A stretch of 64,000 nucleotides of DNA from Cliona cf. orientalis (Eukaryota > Porifera > Demospongiae > Clionaida > Clionaidae). Numbering within the stretch: position 1 is the stretch's first letter; every line of letters begins with the position of its first letter. The notes beneath the pieces were generated by a model, which ran no database searches, was not told where the DNA came from, and saw only the letters and a program-made list of their open reading frames with translations. This document shows, piece after piece, positions 55,937 to 64,000 of the stretch. The stretch lies in assembly GCA_963930775.1 (NCBI GenBank), contig OZ005689.1, positions 31,463,235-31,527,234 on the forward strand, given 5' to 3'. A program made the position numbers and the translations under genes.

Positions 55937-55974
55937 GTACATGCTATACTACCAGCAGAGCTGCCAGAAGCCAT
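55937..55974 (-). CDS. Start of Plavaka-like exon 1, severed by BEL
   Basis: ATG at 55974 (GTCACCATGG context) opens MASGSSAGSIAC on the reverse strand. It runs to the GTACA duplication at 55937 and resumes at 48718-48712, which ends in CAG/gtgagt and splices in phase to exon 2 at 48647. Thus the first coding exon was one short 40-base piece before the BEL insertion. Confidence 0.85.
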
Positions 55975-56133
55975 GGTGACAGTTTAAATTTTTATACAAC
56001 ACGTGCGCGTGATCTCCCACATGAAAGTCACGTGAAATCACTCCATGCCGCGCCAATGGAGCTGGCCAATGAGGTGGATCCAGACTTGGCGCGCGTGGGA
56101 ATCAGAACAGCACAGTCTTAGATCAAGCACCAC
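55975..56133. promoter_or_regulatory. Likely bidirectional promoter
   Basis: Only about 160 bases separate the start codons of two divergent genes (55974 on -, 56134 on +, or 56045 if the earlier ATG is used). It contains ACACGTGCGCGTG and two CACGTG(A/C) words. A shared promoter is inferred from spacing, not shown. Confidence 0.5.
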
Positions 56134-57775
56134 GATGTCCCTGCCACCACCGCGAAGGACTGGCCCTGGAGTACAGCACACGCTATCAGAGCGTCTTCCT
56201 CTGACACCACGCAACCCAAATGCTCCCTATGTGCGACCCCCTCCACGGTATCCAACCGATGCCAATGCCGCGGCAACCCGGCCTGGAGGTGGACCTGGAA
56301 GAACAAGTGAATCACAGAATGATGATGTATCTCAGAAGATTCTGGACGAAGTGAGACGAGTGCGGGATGAACAAAAGTGTATGCGAGAGGAGGTTAGGAG
56401 AACGTCACAGCTTGTCTCCAAGCTGGAAGAAGAATACAAGAAGCTAACCGATCAATTGAAACAGCAGGAGGAGGCTTCATTTTCTATTGAGTCTAGTGTC
56501 TACAAGGTAAGCCCCAAAAATGAAAGGAATCATAAAGGTGCACACCTCAGTATTATCTATCTCTTGTAGGATGATCTGCTTAAAGAGATTGCTGTGCTAT
56601 TTATCAGGTCCCTGAAGCGAGAGCCTTCTCGGCAAGATATTGGAGTAAGTGATGATAATAATGTGCAAATTATATTATTATTGTGATATTCGTGTTTCAG
56701 CATAGTACTACCGTAGAATCCCGCGATTACGCCCCCCCCCCTCGCGCATAAGCCCCCCCTGCATTTTTAGCTCAAGTTCCTGCATAGGTACTTTTGTCTC
56801 GCGTATAAGCCCCCCCCCTCCCTGACTGTAAAATGGAGCCAATAATTTGGCATAAATCAACAAAAACAGTAGCTACAGCTAGCAAACTATTTGTGTCATA
56901 TTATGCCTTACTTCGTCGTTTTTCTCGAGTTTTGCCCACCAAACAGCCAGAGAAAGTACAGAGATCGCGCGCCCACGTGGCATTCGACGGTCGGTAATGG
57001 TCGTCACACGGAAATGTAAGGATCCCGCGTATAAGCCCCCTCCCCACTTTTGGCCAATCCTAACATGCACAAAGGGGGGGCGTAATCGCGGGATTCTACG
57101 GTATTTATTATCTTGCAGCAAGCTATTTTGAAGGTGCTTCGTCAAGATGGAAAAAATAAGCTGAAGTTCAACAAGGCGAAGACGTTTGTCAAAAACAAAC
57201 TCACGGATCATAGATGTGAAGAAAGGCGTCGAGTAAGTCGTATACAGATCCTTATCCATAAAAACAATGTGTACTTTCAATGTACTGAACTACTATATTA
57301 TACAGTTGTTGGCAAAGATACTGTGCGAAGGTTTTGGTTCACTGAGAACTGAAGAATTTGCTGATCGTTTCATGGGTACCATAAAAGCACCAAGTGAATT
57401 TCGTCATACATACATCAGACATTTAGCACTGTTGGTATGTTAAAGTTAATGGCATATAAATCATTAATGTGGGTGGTGTATTTTTAGAGAAAATTTGCTC
57501 GAGAGGCACAAGAAGTGAAAAATGACACGTTCAAAAATTTTCGCGAATGGCTGGATGAGATGTTTGTGGCAGGCATTCCTAATGAAGAAGAATGGAAAAG
57601 GATAATGGAGGAAGATGATGCGTACAGCTACTGCTACACTGAGCCTGTCTATGGGGAAAGCGGTGATAATCATGCCAATGAAGGTGGCTTATTTGAGGTA
57701 GAAATGAGGGGGAGTGGTGGAGATTTGAATGAAGGAGAAGTAGCTACGTACAATCCTGAAATGCATACATTTTAA
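56134..57775 (+). CDS. Five-exon partner gene of unknown function, coiled coil
   Basis: Exons 56134-56506, 56580-56644, 57119-57232, 57306-57434, 57488-57775, all with GT/AG borders and in phase. The protein has about 320 residues. It has a Pro/Arg-rich start (MSLPPPRRTGPGVQ), a coiled coil (QKILDEVRRVRDEQKCMREE), a helical middle (DDLLKEIAVLFIRSLKREPS, ILKVLRQDGKNKLKFNKAK) and an acidic tail (IMEEDDAYSYCYTEPVYGE). A start at 56045 would add about 30 residues. I do not recognise a family. The divergent arrangement with the Plavaka-like transposase suggests it is either the second gene of that element (as CACTA elements have) or a host neighbour. The intron between exons 2 and 3 carries a miniature element. 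Confidence 0.7.
56711..57101. mobile_element. Miniature element with CCGTAGAATCCCGCGATTA ends (TA target), intronic
   Basis: The left end CCGTAGAATCCCGCGATTACG and its inverted copy CGTAATCGCGGGATTCTACGG at 57101 are perfect. TA flanks both (56709-56710, 57102-57103). Sub-terminal CGCCCCCCCCC and AAGCCCCCCC runs resemble the element at 17752. It sits in an intron of the partner gene and leaves its exons untouched. Confidence 0.93.
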
Positions 57776-58155
57776 AGGAAGTTAGTGCTGGCAATTAAAT
57801 ATAAACACAAAGTATTCTGTACCTTGATTCCCCATTGATCTTTTATTGTTATCCAACCAATTTCACTCATCGTGGTCCATAATGATCTTTTATTCCTTAT
57901 TCAACTCGATCATTTCACTTTCATTGCTGCTACATAATATACATTTCACCCATCATGGTCTATGCTTATTGCTGATCATTATTCACATATTACTCGAATG
58001 ATTTTAACCTTTGACCCAAGTCACATGACCAATGACAATGCTACTATTACATAATGTTCATGATTGTGTTGGCAATCTATTATACATAATAATTATTCAA
58101 ATTCTCAATCACTGTCAGATTCAGGGAAACTAATATCCCATATCTTCAAAGATTC
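57776..58155. other. Intergenic stretch between convergent genes
   Basis: AT-rich, with ATTGATCTTTTATT and ATAATGATCTTTTATT repeated at about 57834 and 57879. Both genes end into it. No other feature. Confidence 0.5.
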
Positions 58156-58871
58156 TTATGATTCACTTGGTTGCCGGTGCCGATAGCTTAGCTGTATGCG
58201 CTTAGCATCCCCTTCATACCACTGTACATAGAGCAGTATATATAAATGTATGCACAATTATACCAGTAGACGATGCATACCGCTTCACAGTCTGGGCATG
58301 TATAACGTTGCTCCTTCTTATAAAGGTGCTTTACAGATTTCTAAAATAGTATATTAAATTTGTAAAATCAGTATTAGCAGGAAACTATAATTATTATACC
58401 TCAAAAGCTTTGTCAAACTTTAGTCGCCTGGCAACCTTAGGTTTATCCTTTCTTGATAAACCAAACCCAGCAGGTTTCACTGGGACTCTATAAAATTAAC
58501 GATATTAATTTTAGCTTATTACAACAAAAATTTGGCTAGGTACCTGCAATGAATCCATCCATTGTGGACCTCATAGGTGTAAGCCTGTCTAGGCCTTTTG
58601 CTATTGCGTACAGAAGCGATCACTGCTTTAGGGGGTGTTTCTGGAATTACTGTGATACCAGGGCTGCTGACATCCCTACCACGTGCAGGGCGCAAATGGG
58701 TGGGGGTTGGAGGTAAAACAGTGGGTGACTCTCCTGCAATACAAGAAGACACTTGAAACAACCCGTAATTTATAATAGTACGTAGCTAGCTACTAATTAT
58801 CAGTGGCATTGCCAAGTATTGAGAAGTCTCATACCAGACACAGTTTCGTTTGTTTCCTTGGCCTTACTCAT
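58156..58871 (-). CDS. Small five-exon gene of unknown function
   Basis: Exons 58871-58835, 58733-58544, 58497-58400, 58340-58281, 58221-58156, all with GT/AG borders and phases that fit. The product has about 150 residues: start MSKAKETNETVSGESP, a Pro-rich stretch, NSKRPRQAYTYEVHNGWIHC, FGLSRKDKPKVARRLKF, then YTCPDCEAWYEGDAK and RIQLSYRHRQPSES. CPDC suggests half of a metal site. There are no stops or shifts, so it may be active. I do not recognise the family. Confidence 0.65.
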
Positions 58872-59280
58872 CTCGCTCAACAAACACGTGCGTGACAAAG
58901 ATATCGATACTCACCATCGTTCCGTTATCGTAGTCCCTATTACAGCGGTGTGCCAGTCTAGGAAAGACAAGGTCGTTTCAACATCGTAAGCGCTGTAACA
59001 GCCAAGTAGTTATCAACCCGATACGATCATTGCCTACGACAAAGATACGTTACCAGTATTACTAGTGACGATGTTTGAACATCACTGGGGCGAGCCTTCG
59101 CTAGAAACATAGCTGCTGTATTGAAAATTTTGTTTGTTCAATATTGTGTTTTAGGTAAAGAGAGGATGATAAACTTTAAGGTACCATTAAATTGCGTGGG
59201 CGTGAGGTGGGGGATATGACACCTAAACCACATCAAAGTCATTAGTGAGGTGCATGTTGTGTAACCACGCCCTTTTAATT
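58872..59280. other. Upstream region of the small gene
   Basis: Contains CACGTGCGTG and CGATATCG words near the start codon and otherwise nothing named. It is likely the promoter side of the reverse-strand gene. Confidence 0.45.
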
Positions 59281-59943
59281 GCACAGGTCTCAGGGGTGTG
59301 GCTGCTAGAGCCGGAAGTGTTCATTTAATATCCTCCATGGACCGGAAGCCGAGCCGGAAGGGAGGGGCCAGGCCACGCCCAAAACAGCCCCACCCTGTTC
59401 CCCAAGGACCACCATTCTCAATCAAGTGCCTACTAACCACCGGATGTCCACCGGAAGCCCACAATCAATCCCAATTAAAACACACAGCTTCCTCAAGGCC
59501 AAAACACACACAAACACTTGGAGGCCGTTCTGCCACACCGCCCACACAAGAGCTCACCTCATTTCCTGTGTGGGCGGAGTAACAACACGTCATCGCAACC
59601 ACATCCGCTTCAAACCATCGTCAGCTTCCGTCCGGCCGTACAGGCCCCTCGATCGCACCGCCGTACAGTGCCTCATTAACAGACATGGCCTCACATTTGA
59701 CCTCCTGCCACGCCCCCAAAGCCTCCTGGACGGGTTCAAAGGTCACCACCGCATCCGGGACACGCCCACCTATCGCCGCAGCCAAGTCCCCGGCCCCGAT
59801 GTCCAAGCACTGGCCTGTGAAGCCACGCCCAATCGGAAGCAATAAAACCTGCATTAACGCACACACACACACTCCACACAGTGCCAGGAACACGCCCACA
59901 TGCTTAATTAGGCCTAATTAGCTTTTTTTTTTTTTTTTTTTTT
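59281..59943. repeat. C-rich, strand-skewed tract ending in T21
   Basis: The + strand is strongly rich in C and A and poor in T, with many CCACGCCC/ACGCCCAC words and (CA)n. It ends in GCCTAATTAGC and 21 T (59923-59943). Open frames on both strands reflect composition. The reverse strand would read a poly-A of 21, so a retroposed tail of a reverse-strand sequence lying above 59944 is possible. Confidence 0.5.
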
Positions 59944-60039
59944 CAAGGCGACCTGAACACTAAGCAGAAAAAAAATTGTCCAAAAACCACCATATAATCA
60001 AGCTGGGTACATAGTGGAACCATACAATGCAAGCAGGCA

Positions 60040-60245
60040 GCCTAAATTTCAATTTTGTCAAAAAGTTGGTAAAGGTCGTCACGTTTATGTGCGCGCGTGG
60101 GCGGAAACATTGCAAACGCATGGCTTCCCTGTACAAACATGGGGAAACTTCAAAGGGCCGTAACTTTGATTCTAAGGCATGAATCAAAATTCCTGAAGGT
60201 CAAATCTCTGCATTCGATCCATTCTGCGCGCCGGTGCAAAAATTA
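60040..60245. repeat. Old dispersed repeat, inverse of 28383-28590
   Basis: Shares CATTGCAAACGCATGGCTT and TGAATCAAAATTCCTG, plus TCTGCGCGC near the end, with the reverse complement of the earlier copy. No coding content. A short tandem duplication (TTTTTCTACTTAGTGTTTAA twice) follows at about 60301-60349. Confidence 0.6.
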
Positions 60246-60729
60246 TGTCCCCAAGTGCTCCCAGTTCCCTCCTGAATTAATTAATTAAAAATCTTTTTTT
60301 TTTTCTACTTAGTGTTTAATTAATTTTTTCTACTTAGTGTTTAATTAAGTCGTTGCGGTTAATAGTTAAGCAAGAATGCTTTGATCTTGCTTTGATGTGG
60401 GCAATTACCGGCCTTTTCTTCAGGGGCCACTTCCGGTCGCTAATTACACGCGCATAATCATCCCTGGCCGATTCTGGACACGCCCACCTTCGACCAAAAG
60501 CACTCGTATGGCCTCTTCGGCCACGCCCCTTCACGATTCGCTAATTGAATTAGCCATTCCTGACGCTCACGCCCACGCAATTAAATGGTACCTTAATCAC
60601 AATATTTTGAAATAATGAGAATTGAAGATAATGAATAATAATGAGCATGATAAATATATAATCACAATAATAATGAGAATTGAAGATAACAGTGGATATG
60701 TAATATGTGAAGTCAAGTTGTTCAGAAGA
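60246..60729. other. Non-coding stretch
   Basis: Contains GAGAATTGAAGATAA twice (about 60617 and 60674). This is the 3' flank of the RPA-like gene. Nothing else is visible. Confidence 0.45.
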
Positions 60730-61794
60730 TTATTCAGTGGTGCGCCAGACTTTGTTGATGGTATCGTTGTGAGAAACTGTGCATGAGAATGGATTGGCTT
60801 CCATGAGCATGATCTCAGTGATGTCACCATCAGCATTAACGTCGACTATTTGTTTGAGCTCCTTGTCAAAGACACGTACTTGAGGATGCTGGTCTCCATG
60901 ATTGAGGACGAGAGTGGCTGCAAATGATTCATTAGTGCTGGACAGTGACTGAAACAGGCGGCATGATGCATTTGTGCATCTGGCATATTTGCTAGGGGTA
61001 TCTACCTTAATCTTAGATGAACACTTGATGCACGAGTGGTACTTGTTGAGGTTAGATACGCCAGCGATTGTGATATGGTTGAGATCTTTTGCTCCGGGAG
61101 TGAAAATGGTATCGTCATATGTGGCAGTGTCTCCAATATCGGGTATTGCATTGAAACTTCCACCTTCCTTAGGTAGCTTAAGAGCTTTACATCATTGAAG
61201 GTCCTTACCATCATTTGCCGCAGCTTGTAGCTTTGAGTTTCTTCTAGCATTCCAATGTCAGCTTCCCAGAGAGTGAGTTTAATCGCTGCAGATTTGTCCG
61301 CAATTACAATATCCTGCTTTTGCTTGCCAGTAGATACTTCGACTGGTTCGGTGGTCTTCAGAACTTTGATTTTGACATCAACTCTATCGGAACTGCAGAG
61401 ATTGCTAATAGTGGAGACTGCAGTAAAATCTGTAGGTGGTGGTGATGGAATCTTGAATTTAGTTGGAGATTTCTCAATGACTGAGGTGTCATTAAGTTTG
61501 ATTTCCAGGTCTCCTGAGTATGATGACCTCTGTATGTAGCACTCCTTGATACGGATAGGGCTCTTTTGCGTCTCATAGCTTGTCAGTTGCTTTTGGTGAT
61601 CTTCATTGAAACCCACAAGCCTCATTTTCTTGCTGCCATCAGAGATTTTAGCATGGAAATACCTCTTCTTCCCTCTTTTGGGATCTTGCATTTTCGTGAC
61701 AGTCACCGGGATTCCATCTAGTTGAGCATTGTTGGAAGGTTTATCTATTTCTTCAATACTTTTGAACTCCTCCATTAAGTTTTTGGTCGCCATT
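60730..61794 (-). pseudogene. RPA-like OB-fold single-strand DNA-binding protein, one frameshift
   Basis: The likely start is ATG 61794 (MATKNLMEEFKSIEEIDKPS), although the frame is open upstream. The first OB-fold region reads GIPVTVTKMQDPKRGKKRYF, AKISDGSKKMRLVGF; the second DVKIKVLKTTEPVEVSTGKQ, DIVIADKSAAIKLTLWE. At about 61175-61185 the frame changes by one base. The continuation reads LPKEGGSFNAIPDIGDTATY and has a zinc-ribbon-like CIKCSSKI...CTNASC and a last OB-like part (ESFAATLVLNHGDQHPQVRV) to TAA 60730. Three units, the last with a zinc site, resemble replication protein A large subunit. From memory such RPA-like genes are amplified in cnidarians and sponges and ride in some mobile elements. 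One shift is the only lesion seen. Confidence 0.75.
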
Positions 61795-61854
61795 TGCAGG
61801 ATGAAGCTAAATTTCAGACGAGACTTTCTCAGTAAGTAGTGAAACGACACGAGG

Positions 61855-61949
61855 CAAAAACACACGTGGACTTGCAGCTCCCTTGCACATGCTCAGTTGC
61901 TACAAAAACACACTTGGTCTTGCAGCTCCCGTGCGCATGCTCAGTTGCT
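61855..61949. promoter_or_regulatory. Tandem 47-bp duplication in a divergent promoter
   Basis: CAAAAACACAC(G/T)TGG(A/T)CTTGCAGCTCCC(T/G)TGC(A/G)CATGCTCAGTTGCT occurs twice (61855-61901, 61902-61949). It lies between the start codons at 61794 (-) and 62034/62037 (+). Possible duplicated control element for both genes; the role is inferred. Confidence 0.6.
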
Positions 61950-62033
61950 GAAGTGAACACGTGTGTACGAGTGTTGCATGCATGCAGTTGTATACATGTA
62001 GACTTCTAGACGTAGACAAGTTGTCAACAGTGA

Positions 62034-62456
62034 ATGATGGGTGCTTCGGTCAGCAAGAGCACAGATGATACTACAATGGATTTAGACGAGAATGATAGTG
62101 AGATGTCAAAAGAAATGGAGCTCAGCAGAGAGATAAAGAAGGTAGATGAGAGAAGAAAGCAAATTGAATCTGAACTTAAAAACTTAAAATCAGAACTTAA
62201 AAGTTACGAAGTAGATCGTAAAAATGATAGCCAGTGGTTACGCAGAGAAATGCGATCATTGAAAAGAAGATTTGAAGAGTTTGAGCGAAATGAGGAAGAA
62301 CGGTACTGGAGGGAAAGAAGAGTTCGAGAAGAGAGGGACAAGAGGCGTAGGGTTGAGATAGAGATAAAAGAAAGAGTACGAATTGAAGAAAATGAAAGGG
62401 AGAAGATAAGAAATGAGAAAGAAATGACAGTAAGTAAAGTTGATAACCCGTCATAA
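62034..62456 (+). CDS. Coiled-coil protein with myristoylation-like start
   Basis: ATG at 62034 or 62037. From the second, the protein starts MGASVSKSTDD, a good N-myristoylation signal (Gly2, Ser6). An acidic patch and an almost continuous charged coiled coil follow (SREIKKVDERRKQIESELKN, FEEFERNEEERYWRERR) to TAA 62456. About 140 residues, one exon, no breaks. It is divergent from the RPA-like gene with a shared promoter region. No family recognised. Membrane anchoring is a prediction only. Confidence 0.65.
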   Translation: MMGASVSKSTDDTTMDLDENDSEMSKEMELSREIKKVDERRKQIESELKNLKSELKSYEVDRKNDSQWLRREMRSLKRRFEEFERNEEERYWRERRVREERDKRRRVEIEIKERVRIEENEREKIRNEKEMTVSKVDNPS

Positions 62457-63390
62457 ATGGCTGTAGTGTTTGATGCATATTATTATGCTTATTGATCCTG
62501 TGATTATATATACTATGCTTATTGATTTTAATTTGTTGATCTAGTATTTATGTGTCAATTTTAATCTTGTGTTAACTCATCGTCAACACTTTGTGGGATC
62601 TTATTGATATAATATAATATTGACAAAATTTTGCTCAATAATAATTATTATTTTGCTAGTCTTGTGAACCAGACCCTCCTACTTCTGCAGTGCTGGGTGT
62701 ATTGCATCACCTTCTGTGTGCTACTGGTGATGTAATACATCTAGTGTGTGGAAGTTTGACGGTATAACAAGCCTAACTAAGCAGCTACCTAGCATAAAGC
62801 CCTCTCAGACAAGGAACAGTGATGAATAGTGTGCATGTCACAGTGTACACTCAGGTTCATCTTATCATCAGTGAGGGCAGTGCCACAGTTGAGTGCTTCA
62901 GATTTGATTTCTTGATGATACTATCTGCAGAATAGAGTAGGATAATAATCTTGACTACTTATAGTTATGCAGAATATTGTTAAGGTTCAATAGGGACGTG
63001 GTTTTCACTAGTGTGACTGTAAATTGCTATAGGGGTGACGTTTAAATATGATTTGAAATCTTCTACATGCATAGGTTGAATTCAGCCATGAAACAGGAGT
63101 GTGACTGTAGCATGTATGTGTCTTCTCCAAGGACTTGTCTTCACTCAGGACAGATTTAGTTCACCTATAGGACTTGATAGCCAATTTTCACCTAGGACTT
63201 GGGCTTCACCTGAGACTTTTAGTTCACCTTGGTCTTACTGGCCTTCAGACAGTGGACTTAAGGGCATTTTAGGCTTCCAGGAGTTGCTTATGCTATTCAC
63301 AAGTGTGAACTGACAGGCAGCTGAGGCAGATAACTACTGTGTGTGTACATATATTATACGATAACTTATCTTAGTTGCAGAAGGATTTAT
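62457..63390. other. Non-coding stretch with short repeated ACTTG/TTCACCT words
   Basis: 63130-63240 repeats (C)CTAGGACTTG and TTCACCT(G/A) words in a loose tandem pattern. No gene found. Confidence 0.45.
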
Positions 63391-64000
63391 TCATGAAGGG
63401 CACAATAGGGAAGACTGAAGCTCCTGTAGTCTTGAATCTTCATTCAATCTCTCTTGCAGGCGTTGACTCTTGGCTAAGTTTGAAAGCCGTTGGTATGGAA
63501 ACGGTGGATCAAGTAGCAAATCAGTTAAACAACGTACACGAGAGCAAGCAACGAATGTTAGTCCTGAGGAGAATTCTTTCTTTCCAACATCAATGACCAC
63601 TTTGTCAAGAGTTAGGCCTTGAGCCTTATGGATGGTGACTGCCCATGCTAGCTTCAGTGGAAGTTGTAGACGTGAGCACTGGACACCAGCAGTTGACCAT
63701 CTTCTGCGAATGGGGATGATAGGGACAGTGCCATCTGGTAGTGTTGGACCAGTGTAGGTGTCAAAGGTCACCATTACTGATGTTGGTAGGTCTGGTGGAG
63801 CTTTGTTGGTTTAGTAGCAAATGGCCTTAATGGTTCCTGTGGCACCATTGACAAGTCCGGCTTCAGTCCACAGATTGGCAGTGAGCATCACACGAGCATT
63901 ATGTGCAATGCAGACCATGGGTTCTAGTCCAAGAGCTTCGTCAGATGATGCTTTAGAAGCATTTGGTCCCATGTGCACGGCTTTAATGGTGGCAATAGGT
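63391..64000 (-). pseudogene. PIF1-like helicase C-terminus, stopped, continues past the window
   Basis: Reverse strand from 64000: VHMGPNASKASSDEALGLEP, HNARVMLTANLWTEAGLVNG, ATGTIKAICY, then an in-frame TAA (63811-63813, CAA expected), then APPDLPTSVMVTFDTYTG, VPIIPIRRRW, LKLAWAVTIHKAQGLTLDKV and VDVGKKEFSSGLTFVACSRV. These are helicase motifs V and VI of the PIF1 family. The N-terminal part lies outside the window. The stop marks this copy as decayed. The subfamily differs from the Helitron helicase at 23337-25094. It lies 1.6 kb from the RPA-like gene, so the two may belong to one element. Confidence 0.85.

Noticed and set aside
59298..59921. Overlapping frames on both strands in the C-rich tract
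   Set aside because: Explained by skewed composition with few stop codons; no motif or splice support.
1..64000. tRNA or rRNA genes
   Set aside because: I looked for B-box-like and conserved rRNA words and saw none convincing; a covariance-model scan would be needed to exclude tRNAs.

Overview
This is animal nuclear DNA, and a demosponge is the best guess. Genes are split by short introns with GT/AG borders. The DNA is AT-rich with CpG-containing short promoters. The coding material consists almost wholly of transposon families known from sponges and cnidarians (PIF/Harbinger, hAT, Plavaka-like, Helitron, BEL/Pao, Penelope-like, IS630/Tc1). The species assignment is inference; the repeat and gene structures are read from the sequence.

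Layout. 0-3 kb: a frameshifted multi-exon gene abuts a reverse-strand IS630-type transposase. 3-10 kb: miniature inverted-repeat elements and two pieces of a hAT transposase flank a many-exon gene that joins a Mutator-like DDE core to a DEDDh 3'-5' exonuclease. 10-13.5 kb: a near-complete PIF/Harbinger element (Myb-like gene plus transposase). 13.9-21 kb: several miniature-element families in paired inverted copies, a decayed gene of the 'HADNCGGQNKN' family (I associate it with DUF7869), and a roughly 740-bp palindrome made of two inverted Penelope-like tails with a hammerhead-like motif. 22.5-25.1 kb: a decayed Helitron (Rep/helicase plus OTU protease). 26-27.8 kb: a decayed sponge/cnidarian gene and another Penelope-like tail. 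28.8-36.8 kb: two DUF4371-type hAT transposases, each broken by later insertions. 37-38.5 kb: a kinase-like gene with a one-base frameshift. 38.5-43.8 kb: mostly non-coding repeats and hairpins. 43.9-57.8 kb: a 17-exon Plavaka-like transposase gene and a divergent partner gene. A complete BEL/Pao retrotransposon (5-bp target duplication GTACA) lies in the first coding exon of the transposase gene and itself carries a TA-flanked miniature element in its reverse transcriptase. 58-64 kb: a small five-exon gene of unknown function, a C-rich tract, a divergent gene pair (RPA-like OB-fold protein and a possibly myristoylated coiled-coil protein), and a decayed PIF1 helicase running off the end.

Most transposase genes here carry a visible break (frameshift, stop codon or insertion). 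The exceptions are the small gene at 58.2-58.9 kb, the coiled-coil gene at 62 kb, the partner gene at 56.1-57.8 kb and, apart from the BEL insertion and an uncertain last exon, the Plavaka-like gene. Three insertions (BEL into the Plavaka-like exon, miniature element into BEL, miniature element into a hAT) can be dated relative to their hosts because the target duplications and host reading frames are still exact.
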